Positions 9,797-18,900 of a stretch of DNA of 64,000 nt are shown here, piece after piece (position 1 is the first letter of the stretch; each line of letters starts with the position of its first letter). This DNA comes from Rodentibacter caecimuris (GTDB taxonomy: Bacteria; Pseudomonadota; Gammaproteobacteria; Enterobacterales; Pasteurellaceae): assembly GCF_024622045.1 (NCBI RefSeq), contig NZ_JANKBP010000001.1; one strand, given 5' to 3'. A program made the translations under genes and the position numbers. Below the pieces are notes generated by a model. It did no database searches and was not told where the DNA came from. It worked only from the letters and a program-made list of their open reading frames with translations.

Positions 9797-10264
9797 ATGG
9801 GAAATATATTAATTGATTTACAGATCGCCACTGAAAATACACAAGGTTTACCAACGGAAAGTCAAATTACACAATGGGCAACAGCGGCGGTGCAACCGGA
9901 AAGTGATAATGTGGAAATGACGGTGCGTATTGTGGATGAGGCGGAAAGTCACGAACTCAATCTCACTTATCGTGGGAAAGATCGCCCGACAAACGTACTT
10001 TCTTTTCCCTTTGATTGTCCCGATGAAGTTGAGCTTCCTTTATTGGGCGATTTGGTTATTTGTTGCCAAGTGGTGGAGAGTGAAGCCATAGAACAAGAAA
10101 AACCACTTATGGCACATTGGGCACATATGGTGGTGCACGGCAGTTTGCATTTATTGGGCTATGATCATATTGAAGATGAAGAAGCCGAAGAAATGGAAAG
10201 CCTAGAAACACAGATTATGCAAAATTTAGGTTTTGCCGATCCTTATTTATTGGAAAAAGAATAG
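9797..10264 (+). CDS. ybeY: Endoribonuclease YbeY
   Basis: A single-strand-specific zinc endoribonuclease needed for 16S rRNA 3' maturation and ribosome quality control. The metal-binding triad is visible in HGSLHLLGYDH (HxxxHxxxxxH), as is the family signature RGKDRPTNVLSFPF. It has 155 residues, the normal length, and sits in an operon with ybeZ. Confidence 0.95.
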   Translation: MGNILIDLQIATENTQGLPTESQITQWATAAVQPESDNVEMTVRIVDEAESHELNLTYRGKDRPTNVLSFPFDCPDEVELPLLGDLVICCQVVESEAIEQEKPLMAHWAHMVVHGSLHLLGYDHIEDEEAEEMESLETQIMQNLGFADPYLLEKE

Positions 10265-10319
10265 CTACGGTAGTTTTACTTTTTAGTAGAAATCCCGTTG
10301 CCGGTAATTTGGAGTAACA

Positions 10320-11105
10320 ATGTATAAAGCCGTATTCAGTGATTTTGATGGAACGCTACTAACCTCAGATCATAAAATTTCCCCAAGAACCTTAGCTGTC
10401 ATTCAGCGTATTACCCGAAATGGTATTCCTTTTGTACCTATTTCAGCCCGTTCACCTCTTGGTATTTTGCCTTATGCCAAGCAAATTGAACATTACAATG
10501 TCATTGTGGCATTTAGCGGTGCGTTGATTTTAGATCGCCAGTTTAATGCTCTCTATTCCGTCAATATTTCAACGGAAGATATTCAAAAAATTAACCGTGT
10601 TTTGTCAGAGTATCCTACATTAGGGGTGAATTACTACACACATAATGATTGTGTGGCTCGTGATGTAAATAATAAATGGGTTGCTTTTGAGAAGAGTGTA
10701 ACAAAAATTCAAATTGATCCTTACGATGAAAATACGCGCTATTCACCGCATAAAATTCAAATTATCGGTGAAGAGGATGAAATCGTTGACGTTGAAAATC
10801 GTTTAAAAACCGAGTTTCCATATTTGAGTATTTGTCGTTCCCACCCAAATTTCTTGGAAGTTATGGAAAAATCAGCGACAAAAGGCAATGCCGTACGCTT
10901 TTTAGAAAGTTATTTCAACGTGAAGGAAGAAGAGGCTATTGCCTTTGGCGATAACTTTAATGATCTTGATATGCTGGAAAATGTCGGTTTAGGCGTGGCA
11001 ATGGGCAATGCCCCTGAAGAGATCAAACAGGTCGCCAAGCGTGTCACTGCAACAAATAATGAAGATGGATTAGCTTTGATTCTGGAGGAAATTTTCCCTG
11101 AATAA
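10320..11105 (+). CDS. Cof-type HAD-IIB family phosphatase
   Basis: A haloacid dehalogenase-superfamily hydrolase of 261 residues. Motif I, DFDGTLLTSDH, is at the N-terminus with the nucleophilic Asp; a type IIB cap lies in the middle; motif IV FGDNFNDLDML is near the C-terminus. Members dephosphorylate sugar phosphates or cofactors, and the substrate cannot be read from the sequence. GGAGTAACA precedes the ATG. Confidence 0.88.
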   Translation: MYKAVFSDFDGTLLTSDHKISPRTLAVIQRITRNGIPFVPISARSPLGILPYAKQIEHYNVIVAFSGALILDRQFNALYSVNISTEDIQKINRVLSEYPTLGVNYYTHNDCVARDVNNKWVAFEKSVTKIQIDPYDENTRYSPHKIQIIGEEDEIVDVENRLKTEFPYLSICRSHPNFLEVMEKSATKGNAVRFLESYFNVKEEEAIAFGDNFNDLDMLENVGLGVAMGNAPEEIKQVAKRVTATNNEDGLALILEEIFPE

Positions 11106-11114
11106 AAATAGATA

Positions 11115-11143
11115 AAAAAATGACCGCACTTGCGGCCATTTCA
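11115..11143. terminator. Bidirectional terminator between convergent genes
   Basis: AAATG-A-CCGC and GCGG-C-CATTT pair around an ACTT loop with one mismatch. It lies between the HAD gene and the peroxidase gene, which converge here. Confidence 0.5.
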
Positions 11144-11153
11144 AGTTATAAAA

Positions 11154-12542
11154 CTATTTTAGTTTCTCACCGTTGAATTCTCCGGTTAAACTTTCCAAGA
11201 ATGAGGAGATATCATCAATATCTTGCTGTTTTGGTTGCTGAACATTGCTTTGATATTTTAGCATAACCCGAACGGCTTCCTTAAGATCAGCTGCCGAAGC
11301 ATCATGGAAATAAGGGGCGGTTAGAGCAACATTGCGTAGTGTTGGTACTTTAAAACGATGCATATCGTAAGGGTCTTTTGTTTGGGCAAAACGACCTTCA
11401 TCAGCTTCTGTTAAAGGCGTACCGCGATCTTTAAAGTAATCGCCATAAAGTCCCATATATTCATAGGATTGTCCGCCTAGGGAAACACCGGTATGGCAGG
11501 TATCGCATTTATGTTGTTTAAACAACTCATAACCACGAAGTTGTTGTGCATTTAATGCAGTTTGTTCACCTTTTAGATAACGATCGAAATCACTATTTGG
11601 GGTGATCAAAGTTTTTTCATACTCTCCGATAGCGTGAGTCAGCGTTTCTTTTGTGATTTGCGGGTATTCTTTTAAAAAGCTTTTCTTGAAATCTTCATCC
11701 GTTTCAAATCGTGCGACGATTTCATCCCAAGAATTCGATCCCATCTCAAGAGGATTTGTTGGAGGGCCTTTCGCTTGATCGGCTAAATCCACTGCACGAC
11801 CATCCCAGAATTGAACAAAGTTGAAGGCGGCATTAAACACTGTTGGTGCATTAATCGGGCCTTTTTTTCCGTCAATACCGGTTGAGGTGGCAAGACGATC
11901 GACACCACCTTTATCCAATTGGTGACACGTGTGGCATTGAATACTTCCATCGCCCGATAAACGTCCGTCAAAGAAAATACTATGACCGAGAGCAACTTTT
12001 GCGGCATCTGTCGGGATACTATCCGGAATTGGCTGGACGAGACGATTTACATCAGCATTAGGCGTTCCTTGCGGTAATAACATTTGGCGTTTTTCACGAA
12101 TCCAATTGAGTAAAAATGCTTTTTCTTGATCATCAGGTTTAGAGCCCCAGTGCAAATGGGTGAATTCAGGTAATGGCATTTCATTATTTTCAATCACGCG
12201 CTGCAATTTTGCTAAATCTGCTTGTGATAATTTGCTTGGATCTTTTGCACCTTCAAGTAAACGATCCATACGGAATGCGCGAAGCCCCAGTTCAATATCA
12301 CTTTGCATTTTATTGCTTATAACAGGTAGTGCTGAATAGAACGGGAGATCGGCATTTGGGCTATGGCAATATTGACATCCATTGTTGAGCAGGGTTTCTG
12401 CGACTTTTTGTTGGTCGCTGGAATAGTGATTTTCCACTAATAATTTTGTGGCTTGCCCTTTATCAAATTGATGAAGATAACCCACCACACCTAAATAACC
12501 AATAACACTTAAGGCACCAGCGCCAAGTACCCACTTTTTCAT
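11154..12542 (-). CDS. Triheme cytochrome c (quinol) peroxidase
   Basis: A 462-residue, membrane-anchored periplasmic peroxidase that reduces H2O2. Three heme c sites are visible: CQYCH (56-60), CHTCH (203-207) and CDTCH (346-350). Classical diheme CcpA proteins have two; the extra N-terminal heme matches E. coli YhjA and the quinol peroxidase described in Aggregatibacter actinomycetemcomitans. An N-terminal hydrophobic segment (residues 4-23) serves as anchor. I chose the Met at 12542, preceded by AGGAT, over an in-frame upstream Met. Upstream is a perfect FNR box. Confidence 0.9.
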   Translation of the reverse strand: MKKWVLGAGALSVIGYLGVVGYLHQFDKGQATKLLVENHYSSDQQKVAETLLNNGCQYCHSPNADLPFYSALPVISNKMQSDIELGLRAFRMDRLLEGAKDPSKLSQADLAKLQRVIENNEMPLPEFTHLHWGSKPDDQEKAFLLNWIREKRQMLLPQGTPNADVNRLVQPIPDSIPTDAAKVALGHSIFFDGRLSGDGSIQCHTCHQLDKGGVDRLATSTGIDGKKGPINAPTVFNAAFNFVQFWDGRAVDLADQAKGPPTNPLEMGSNSWDEIVARFETDEDFKKSFLKEYPQITKETLTHAIGEYEKTLITPNSDFDRYLKGEQTALNAQQLRGYELFKQHKCDTCHTGVSLGGQSYEYMGLYGDYFKDRGTPLTEADEGRFAQTKDPYDMHRFKVPTLRNVALTAPYFHDASAADLKEAVRVMLKYQSNVQQPKQQDIDDISSFLESLTGEFNGEKLK

Positions 12543-12576
12543 ATAATCCTCCGGTAGAGATAAATAAATTCCACTA

Positions 12577-12618
12577 ATTATCACTGATAAAAAGGTGACG
12601 TTTTTTGATAAAAATCAA
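12577..12618 (-). promoter_or_regulatory. FNR-type promoter of the peroxidase gene
   Basis: TTGATAAAAATCAA at 12605-12618 is a perfect FNR box (TTGAT-N4-ATCAA). A -10-like GATAAT on the minus strand lies at 12582-12577. This places the box centre about 41.5 bases before the expected start of transcription, the class II activator position. Confidence 0.8.
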
Positions 12619-12691
12619 AAAATTTGATTTGCCAAAACTATAAATTTGATTGTTTGAAATAAAGATATATCTATTTTATAGGGAGCAAACG

Positions 12692-12741
12692 AAAAAACTA
12701 ACCGCACCTTTTGTTATGCAAAAAGTGCGGTTAGTTTTTTT
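12692..12741 (-). terminator. Long uptake-signal hairpin terminator after suhB
   Basis: A stem of about 20 bp: AAAAAACTAACCGCAC pairs with GTGCGGTTAGTTTTTT, with A/T tracts on both sides. It ends suhB on the minus strand. Confidence 0.75.
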
Positions 12742-12749
12742 AATGTTTT

Positions 12750-13553
12750 TTAGTTTTTAAAATTACTGCCTAAGTAAGGGCGAATTTTATTTAACATTTC
12801 TTTTAGTACTCGAGGTGGAGCCGCAACAATATTCCCGCTACGTAAATAGCTATTGCCCGCTTCAAAATCACAAACCAAACCACCGGCTTCACGTACAATT
12901 AAATCACCTGCGGCACAATCCCATGCTTTTATGCCCATTTCAAAATAGCCGTCAACGCGGTTTGATGCGACATAGCATAAATCTAAGGCAGCAGATCCGG
13001 TGCGACGGAAATCCGCAGCATCTTCAATGAGTGCATTCATCATTGCAAACTGGGTTGGCATAAGTTTTGGTTGTTTGAATGGAAAACCGGTAGCAACAAT
13101 CGCGCCTTGAAGTTCGCGTTTTGCATCAACACGTAAGCGTACGTCATTTAATTTTGCACCTTCACCGCGTACCGCAGTAAATAATTCGTTGCGGATAGGA
13201 TCGTAAACCACGCCTACTTCCGTACGATTTTTTACACGGATAGCGATAGATACGGCAAAGTGTGGTAAGCCGTTCATGAAATTGCGAGTGCCATCTAGTG
13301 GATCGACAATCCATTGAACATCGCAGTCCTTCCCTTCAATAGCACCGCTCTCTTCAGTGATAACGGTGTGTTCGGGATAAGATTTACGGATAATTTCGAT
13401 AATTTCTGCTTCCGCAGCTTTATCTATGTTTGTAACGTAGTCATTGATACCTTTTTGTAACGTTTCGATATCATCACGGCGTTCATAATTTTTAGCAATG
13501 ACATTGCCCGCTCTTCGTGCCGCGCGAATAGCGATATTCAACATTGGATTCAT
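12750..13553 (-). CDS. suhB: Inositol-1-monophosphatase family protein SuhB
   Basis: A lithium-sensitive, magnesium-dependent phosphatase of 267 residues. In enterobacteria SuhB also joins the rRNA antitermination complex. Metal-binding motifs: ITEESG, DPLDGTRNFMNG and WDCAAGDLIVREAGG. Standard length, monocistronic by appearance. Confidence 0.93.
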   Translation of the reverse strand: MNPMLNIAIRAARRAGNVIAKNYERRDDIETLQKGINDYVTNIDKAAEAEIIEIIRKSYPEHTVITEESGAIEGKDCDVQWIVDPLDGTRNFMNGLPHFAVSIAIRVKNRTEVGVVYDPIRNELFTAVRGEGAKLNDVRLRVDAKRELQGAIVATGFPFKQPKLMPTQFAMMNALIEDAADFRRTGSAALDLCYVASNRVDGYFEMGIKAWDCAAGDLIVREAGGLVCDFEAGNSYLRSGNIVAAPPRVLKEMLNKIRPYLGSNFKN

Positions 13554-13664
13554 AATTTCACCAGATTTTAAAGAACCAAAAATTTGCGTGCCATTATAGC
13601 GGCATTTGTAAAAATAACCAGCTGAAAATCATAAAATGGCACTTTTTTCTTATCCTTTTCATAA

Positions 13665-13686
13665 TCTTGCGATCATGATCGAAAAA
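13665..13686 (+). promoter_or_regulatory. CRP-S (Sxy-dependent) site before the com operon
   Basis: TTGCGATCATGATCGAAAA at 13667-13685 is a near-palindrome centred at 13675.5. It has the TGCGA...TCG half-sites that distinguish CRP-S competence sites from ordinary CRP sites (TGTGA...TCACA). It is about 77 bases upstream of comN, a gene known to be in the H. influenzae competence regulon. Confidence 0.8.
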
Positions 13687-13752
13687 GTGATTCAGCGTTG
13701 TTGTGTCGATGAGAAAATACCTTAAAGTGCGGTGAAAATGAGGAAAATTTTT

Positions 13753-14268
13753 ATGCACAAAGGTTTAACATTAGTGGAATTATTAATTGGTTTGGCAATT
13801 ATCAGTATTGCATTAAGTTTCAGCCTCCCGCTCTGGCAAACCGATAATCCCAAGACAATTTTAGCAAAAGAGCAGCATCGCCTTTATTTATTTTTGCGAC
13901 AGATTCAGGGGCGGGCGGAAAATTCTTCTGAAATTTGGTTTATTTTGGCAAATCGTCATCCTACGACAAAGCAATGGTGTATGACGGCTCAGGTCAAAAA
14001 TGACAAACGCTGCGATTGTTTTGCTCCGACAAGCTGTCCAAAAGAGGTTTATGCGCATTTTTACTATCCATATTTCGATCAGAAAACGATGATTATTAGC
14101 CCCAAAATTTATCCTACGGAAATGGCTCGTTTTAATGGCATACGCAATACGATAGATTCCAACTGTTTTTTATTACAAGCAGGTGATGAGAGCACATTAT
14201 TTTCCTTTTTTAATGTGGGGAGTTTAAAGTTGAAACCTAATCAGTCCGCCAGTGCGTGTACGAGATGA
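13753..14268 (+). CDS. comN: Competence pseudopilin ComN (prepilin-type)
   Basis: A minor pilin-like protein of the DNA-uptake machine, equivalent in position to E. coli PpdA. The prepilin signature is MHKG followed by LTLVELLIGLAI: cleavage after Gly, Glu at +5, then a hydrophobic helix. A Cys-rich stretch (CMTAQ...CDCFAPTSC) suggests disulfides. I chose the ATG at 13753 because GAGGA lies about 8 bases upstream; an ATG at 13738 and a GTG at 13732 are also in frame. It is first in a tightly packed operon. Confidence 0.85.
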   Translation: MHKGLTLVELLIGLAIISIALSFSLPLWQTDNPKTILAKEQHRLYLFLRQIQGRAENSSEIWFILANRHPTTKQWCMTAQVKNDKRCDCFAPTSCPKEVYAHFYYPYFDQKTMIISPKIYPTEMARFNGIRNTIDSNCFLLQAGDESTLFSFFNVGSLKLKPNQSASACTR

Positions 14269-14272
14269 AACC

Positions 14273-14977
14273 ATGAAAAAAGGGCAAACATTACTCGCAT
14301 TAATGATTGCATTGGCAATTTCATCCGCACTTTTATTGGTCGTTTCACAGTTTTATACTGATATACAAATTCAGAATCGACAGCTTTTATTGAAATTAAA
14401 ATTGCAGGCAGAATTACAACGAACGGTTCAGCTTATAGGAAAAGATCTTCGTCGTGCAGGGTTTCGGGCATTAAATAATAAGTTGATTGAAACCAATATC
14501 GGTTTGTTTGAGCTGGATGAAAAAGGCGCAGCGTTACTTATTTCACAAGCAAATAATGCACCCCAAAATAGCTGTGTCTTGTTCTTTTATGATCTCAACG
14601 CAAACGGATGTGTTGGCGAAAAATATACTAAAAATACCTGTTTGAATAGGCATCAAAATGTGGCAAAGGGTGTCGAAAAAGAACTTTTCGGTTATAAATT
14701 GAATAACAAAATGGTTGAAACGAAACAAACTTACAAAAGCGCAATCAATGCCAAGTGTCAATCAAACGAATGCCAAAAAGCACTTCAACAAACAGCCTGT
14801 AATGCCGGGGGCGGTTGGACTGATTTACTTGGTGAAAATGAATACGAAATCACTCATTTGCAATTTAATTTTATTGCAGAAAGAAAAGGCATTGAAATTC
14901 AGCTTGCCGGTAATTTAAAAGGGAATTCTACAATTCAGTATGAAACATCAATGGTGGTGGCATTGTGGAATCAGTAA
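14273..14977 (+). CDS. comO: Competence pseudopilin ComO
   Basis: A prepilin-like protein of 234 residues, positional equivalent of E. coli PpdB. The leader MKKG precedes QTLLALMIALAISS and a helix, but the mature +5 residue is Ala, not the usual Glu. Several Cys lie in the C-terminal half. It starts 4 bases after comN stops and its own stop overlaps the comP start by one base (TAATG). Confidence 0.82.
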   Translation: MKKGQTLLALMIALAISSALLLVVSQFYTDIQIQNRQLLLKLKLQAELQRTVQLIGKDLRRAGFRALNNKLIETNIGLFELDEKGAALLISQANNAPQNSCVLFFYDLNANGCVGEKYTKNTCLNRHQNVAKGVEKELFGYKLNNKMVETKQTYKSAINAKCQSNECQKALQQTACNAGGGWTDLLGENEYEITHLQFNFIAERKGIEIQLAGNLKGNSTIQYETSMVVALWNQ

Positions 14978-15666
14978 TGAAACAACAGGGAAGAAAGGGC
15001 GTTGTTACGCTCGCCATTTTGATTTTTCTTGCCGGTTTGTTGGCGGTGATATTACTTTTTGACGATAGCACTTTGAGTTTTTTTCGTGCGCAGCAAATGC
15101 AGCGTAAAAACTATGTAGAACAAACCTTAACGTTACAAAAAATGACGTTATTGGATCAGCAGAATGCCTGTTCAACACTTCCTTTGGATAATTCGGATCT
15201 TGTTCGGCAAGTTTTTATAAATATTGAGGGGGCAGAAGATTCGATTCAGTATTCTCTATGGTGTCGGCGTGCCGCCATATTTAAGAAGTCGCCGACAAAA
15301 GGGGATAATCAAGGTTTGTTGGCAAGCTTGATTCATTTAGAAAATCTTGATGAATTTCGACCGCTCTTTTCAATGCCTGCTAACCCATTAGTATCGAATA
15401 AAATGCCGCAACTATATTGGTTTAATGGGAAACAAACGGAATGGGAAGTAAATGGCATAGTACAAGGCATTTTAGTAGCAGAAGGGGATTTAATATTACG
15501 GGGTAAAGGGCGGGTGAGCGGAGCGGTGATTACAGGCGGGCGGCTAACATTAGAAGGCGTTAGTCTTGCCTATGGTAAAAAGATCATCGAACCTTTGGTG
15601 CAACAATACAGTAAATGGCAATTAGCGGAGAAAAGTTGGAGTGATTTTAAAGCCTCAAATGAATAA
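14977..15666 (+). CDS. comP: Competence pilus protein ComP
   Basis: A 229-residue protein, positional equivalent of E. coli YgdB. The N-terminus MKQQGRKG then VVTLAILIFLAGLL resembles a prepilin leader without Glu at +5. The C-terminal half contains a repeat-like stretch (VQGILVAEGDLILRGKG, RVSGAVITGGRLTLEG) that looks beta-helical. The ATG at 14977 overlaps the comO stop codon. Confidence 0.8.
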   Translation: MKQQGRKGVVTLAILIFLAGLLAVILLFDDSTLSFFRAQQMQRKNYVEQTLTLQKMTLLDQQNACSTLPLDNSDLVRQVFINIEGAEDSIQYSLWCRRAAIFKKSPTKGDNQGLLASLIHLENLDEFRPLFSMPANPLVSNKMPQLYWFNGKQTEWEVNGIVQGILVAEGDLILRGKGRVSGAVITGGRLTLEGVSLAYGKKIIEPLVQQYSKWQLAEKSWSDFKASNE

Positions 15667-15946
15667 AGGGATGTCGCTGACTTCCGTGATGTTTACGATT
15701 ATGCTGTTTAGTATATTGTTTCTGGTATTTAATCGCTGGACGGCAAATCAGCGTAAAAGTGCGGCAGAAATTTATCATGATTTTCAAGCGTTGCAGATCG
15801 CCGAAAATCAAGCACAACGACAATTTTTAGGTTTACCTTGTGAACAACAAGTGAAACAAAATAATCTACAATTTCAAATACAATGCTCGGGTAACCAAGT
15901 AGTTGTTCGCTCTTCTCAAGGTGAATTTTCCCTGAAAAATGAGTAA
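15659..15946 (+). CDS. comQ: Competence pseudopilin ComQ
   Basis: A short (95-residue) prepilin-like protein, positional equivalent of E. coli PpdC. Leader MNKG, then MSLTSVMFTIMLFSIL; Ser at +5. Two Cys near the C-terminus could form a disulfide. It overlaps the end of comP by 8 bases. recC follows closely. Confidence 0.78.
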   Translation: MNKGMSLTSVMFTIMLFSILFLVFNRWTANQRKSAAEIYHDFQALQIAENQAQRQFLGLPCEQQVKQNNLQFQIQCSGNQVVVRSSQGEFSLKNE

Positions 15947-15997
15947 AAAACAGGTAGAATGACACTCCGTTTTGGCTTATTTTTGATAGGTTGTGCC

Positions 15998-18900
15998 GTG
16001 TTTATCGTTTACTATTCCAATCAACTTGAAAAACAGAAAGAGATTCTTGCCGAATTGTTTAACACAATGCCAAAGGAAGATCCTTTTCAGCAAGATATTA
16101 TTCTGGTGCAAAGTCCCGGTATGGCGCAATGGTTACAGATGGAATTAGCCAAGAAAAACGGCATTTCCGCCAATTTAACCTTTCCAATGCCGGCGACGTT
16201 TATTTGGCAACTTTACAAAGATAATTTACCTTTCGTTTCTTTACAGAATCCTTTTGATAAAGACAGTATGATGTGGCGTTTAATGGGATTAATACCTCAT
16301 TTTTTAGATCGGGAAGAATTCGAGCCTTTACGTCATTATTTATCCTCTTCGCCTTATTCGGAACAATACAAACTCTATCAATTAAGTAGCAAAATTGCCG
16401 ATTTATTTGACCAATATTTGGTTTATCGTCCCGAGTGGATTTTTGCTTGGGAAAGAGAGGAAGATGAGAAAATTGCCGCACAAATCAAAAGGCAACAAGC
16501 TCATTTAAATGATGTGTTGTTGCAACAAATTCAAGGAAATGTGACTTGGCAGGGTATATTGTGGCGGGCATTGGTTGCAAAGGTAAAAACGGATACCGGT
16601 GAGCAAGCCACACACCGCGCGGCTTTGCACGAGAAATTTCTCACCTTATTAAACGATAAAAATCAACCCAAAAAACTGCCTAATCGTCTCTTTATTTTTG
16701 GTATCTCAGCGTTGCCAACGGCTTATTTATCCATTTTACAGGCAATGTCATTAGAGGTAGATATTCATCTGTTTTTTAATAATCCAAGTCAGGAATATTG
16801 GGGGGATATTCGTGATTTACGGATGGATTATCTTAGCAATCGTGTACGTCGTCATTATCAAAAACAACAGGAAATTCAACCGCTCTTTTCCAATAGTCAG
16901 ATTTCTGCATTGACAGACAATAATCTTGAAACTACCTATTATGAGGAAAAACTGCAAAACGGCAATCCGCTGCTTGCCGCTTGGGGGAAGATGGGGCGTG
17001 ATTTTCTTTACACATTGCTTAAGGATGAAGAACGCATTCCCACCTATGCACTGAATGCTTATGAGGAAATTCCGAATAGGACGTTACTCGGGCAATTACA
17101 ATCCCATATTTTGCATTTAACCAATCAACCTTTAAACATTGCAAAAAACGACCGTAGTTTAAGCATACACGCTTGTCACAGCGCAATGCGTGAGGTGGAA
17201 GTATTGCATGATTATTTACTGGATTTGTTTAATCAAAATCCATTGCTTACTCCAAAAGATATTGTGGTTATGGTGGCGGACATTAATCATTACACCCCTT
17301 ATATTCAATCCGTTTTTGGTAATAAAAATGGTGATGTGCCGCTGATTCCTTTTTCCATTTCCGATAACAAATTATCGGAAAGTGATGCTTTGGTTTCTTG
17401 TTATCTCTCGTTATTACATTTAAAAGAAAGCACCTTTAGTGCGGAACAAATACTCGCTTTATTGGATATTCCCGCCGTACATCAGCGTTTTAACATTTCG
17501 CTTTCCGATTTACCCCTAATCCGTGAATGGGTGGCTGATGCGGGAATCCGTTTTGGTTTACAAAAAAATCAAGACGGGACAAATTTTAATTCTTGGCAAG
17601 CAGGCTTAGAACGTATGCTATTAGGCTATGCGATGCGTGAAGAGCACGGTATTTGGCAAGACAGCCTCGGGTTTGACAGTAGCTATGGTTTAAAGGGCGT
17701 GTTAGCCGGATATTTGTCGCATTTTTTCACCGTGCTTTCCGCTTGGTATGAAATGCTTCAAGAAGCCCATTCCATGAAAAAATGGCAACAAATATTAAGC
17801 GCACTTTTGCAGGATTTTTTTGTACAAAATGAAGAAAACCATGACTGCCTCCTTTATATTCAGGAAAAAATTAATGAGGTGACGGAGCAATTAGAGGAGC
17901 TTCATTTTAATACTTTATTGCAATCGGATGTAATCGCCGATGTGATGAGGATAAAGTTGGAGGATACGCCGAATAGCCTGAAATTTTTAGCCGGTAAAGT
18001 CAATTTCTGTACACTATTGCCAATGCGTGCCGTTCCGTTCAGAGTGGTTTGCTTATTGGGGATGAACGAGGCTGATTACCCTCGCAGACAAACGCCAAAC
18101 AGTTTTGATCTAATGCAATATCATCATCAAAAAGGTGATCGGGTGCGGCGTGATGACGATCGTTATTTATTCCTTGAAGCCTTGCTTGCCGCACGGGATT
18201 ATTGCTACATCAGTTATATTGGTCGTTCAATTATTGATAACCAAAGCAAAGAGCCCTCCATACTGGTTAGCCAATTATTGGATTATATTAATCAGGGGCA
18301 AACGAACGAGGGAAAATTGTCTATTCAACAACATACGATGACGGCATTTAGCCCGAGTAATTTTAAAAATAGCGATAATTTTAACCGCTCTTTCGCCGCT
18401 AAATGGTTGCCCATAGCCAAGATGACAGGGCATAAATCACAAAAAGAATTTGTTACGCTGATGGAAAATACGGAATCCATAACGGAAATCGAGTTGGATC
18501 GCTTTGTAGGTTTTGTGGAAAATCCGGTGAAATTTTTCTTTGAAAAACAGCTTGGGGTGTATTTTCGTGATGAAGACGATCGTATTGCCGACAGCGAAAA
18601 TTTCACCTTAACCGGATTGGATAAATATGCGCTTAATAATCATCTGCTGTATCTTGATGAAAGTGAGTTCGACCGATATTTTGCCCAAGCTAATGTGAAA
18701 GGGGTATTACCTCGTGCGCAATTTGGTCAAGTCGCGGCGGAAACCTTGCGTGAGACCGTATTGGAATTTAAACATAAAATCACGGATCTGGATAAACCGC
18801 ACAATGCCTCTGTCGATTTCACATTGAATGTTCCTTGGCAAGGCAAAACACAAGCAATCCGCCTATTTGGTTATATGCAAAATCTTTTCGGTGAAACAAA

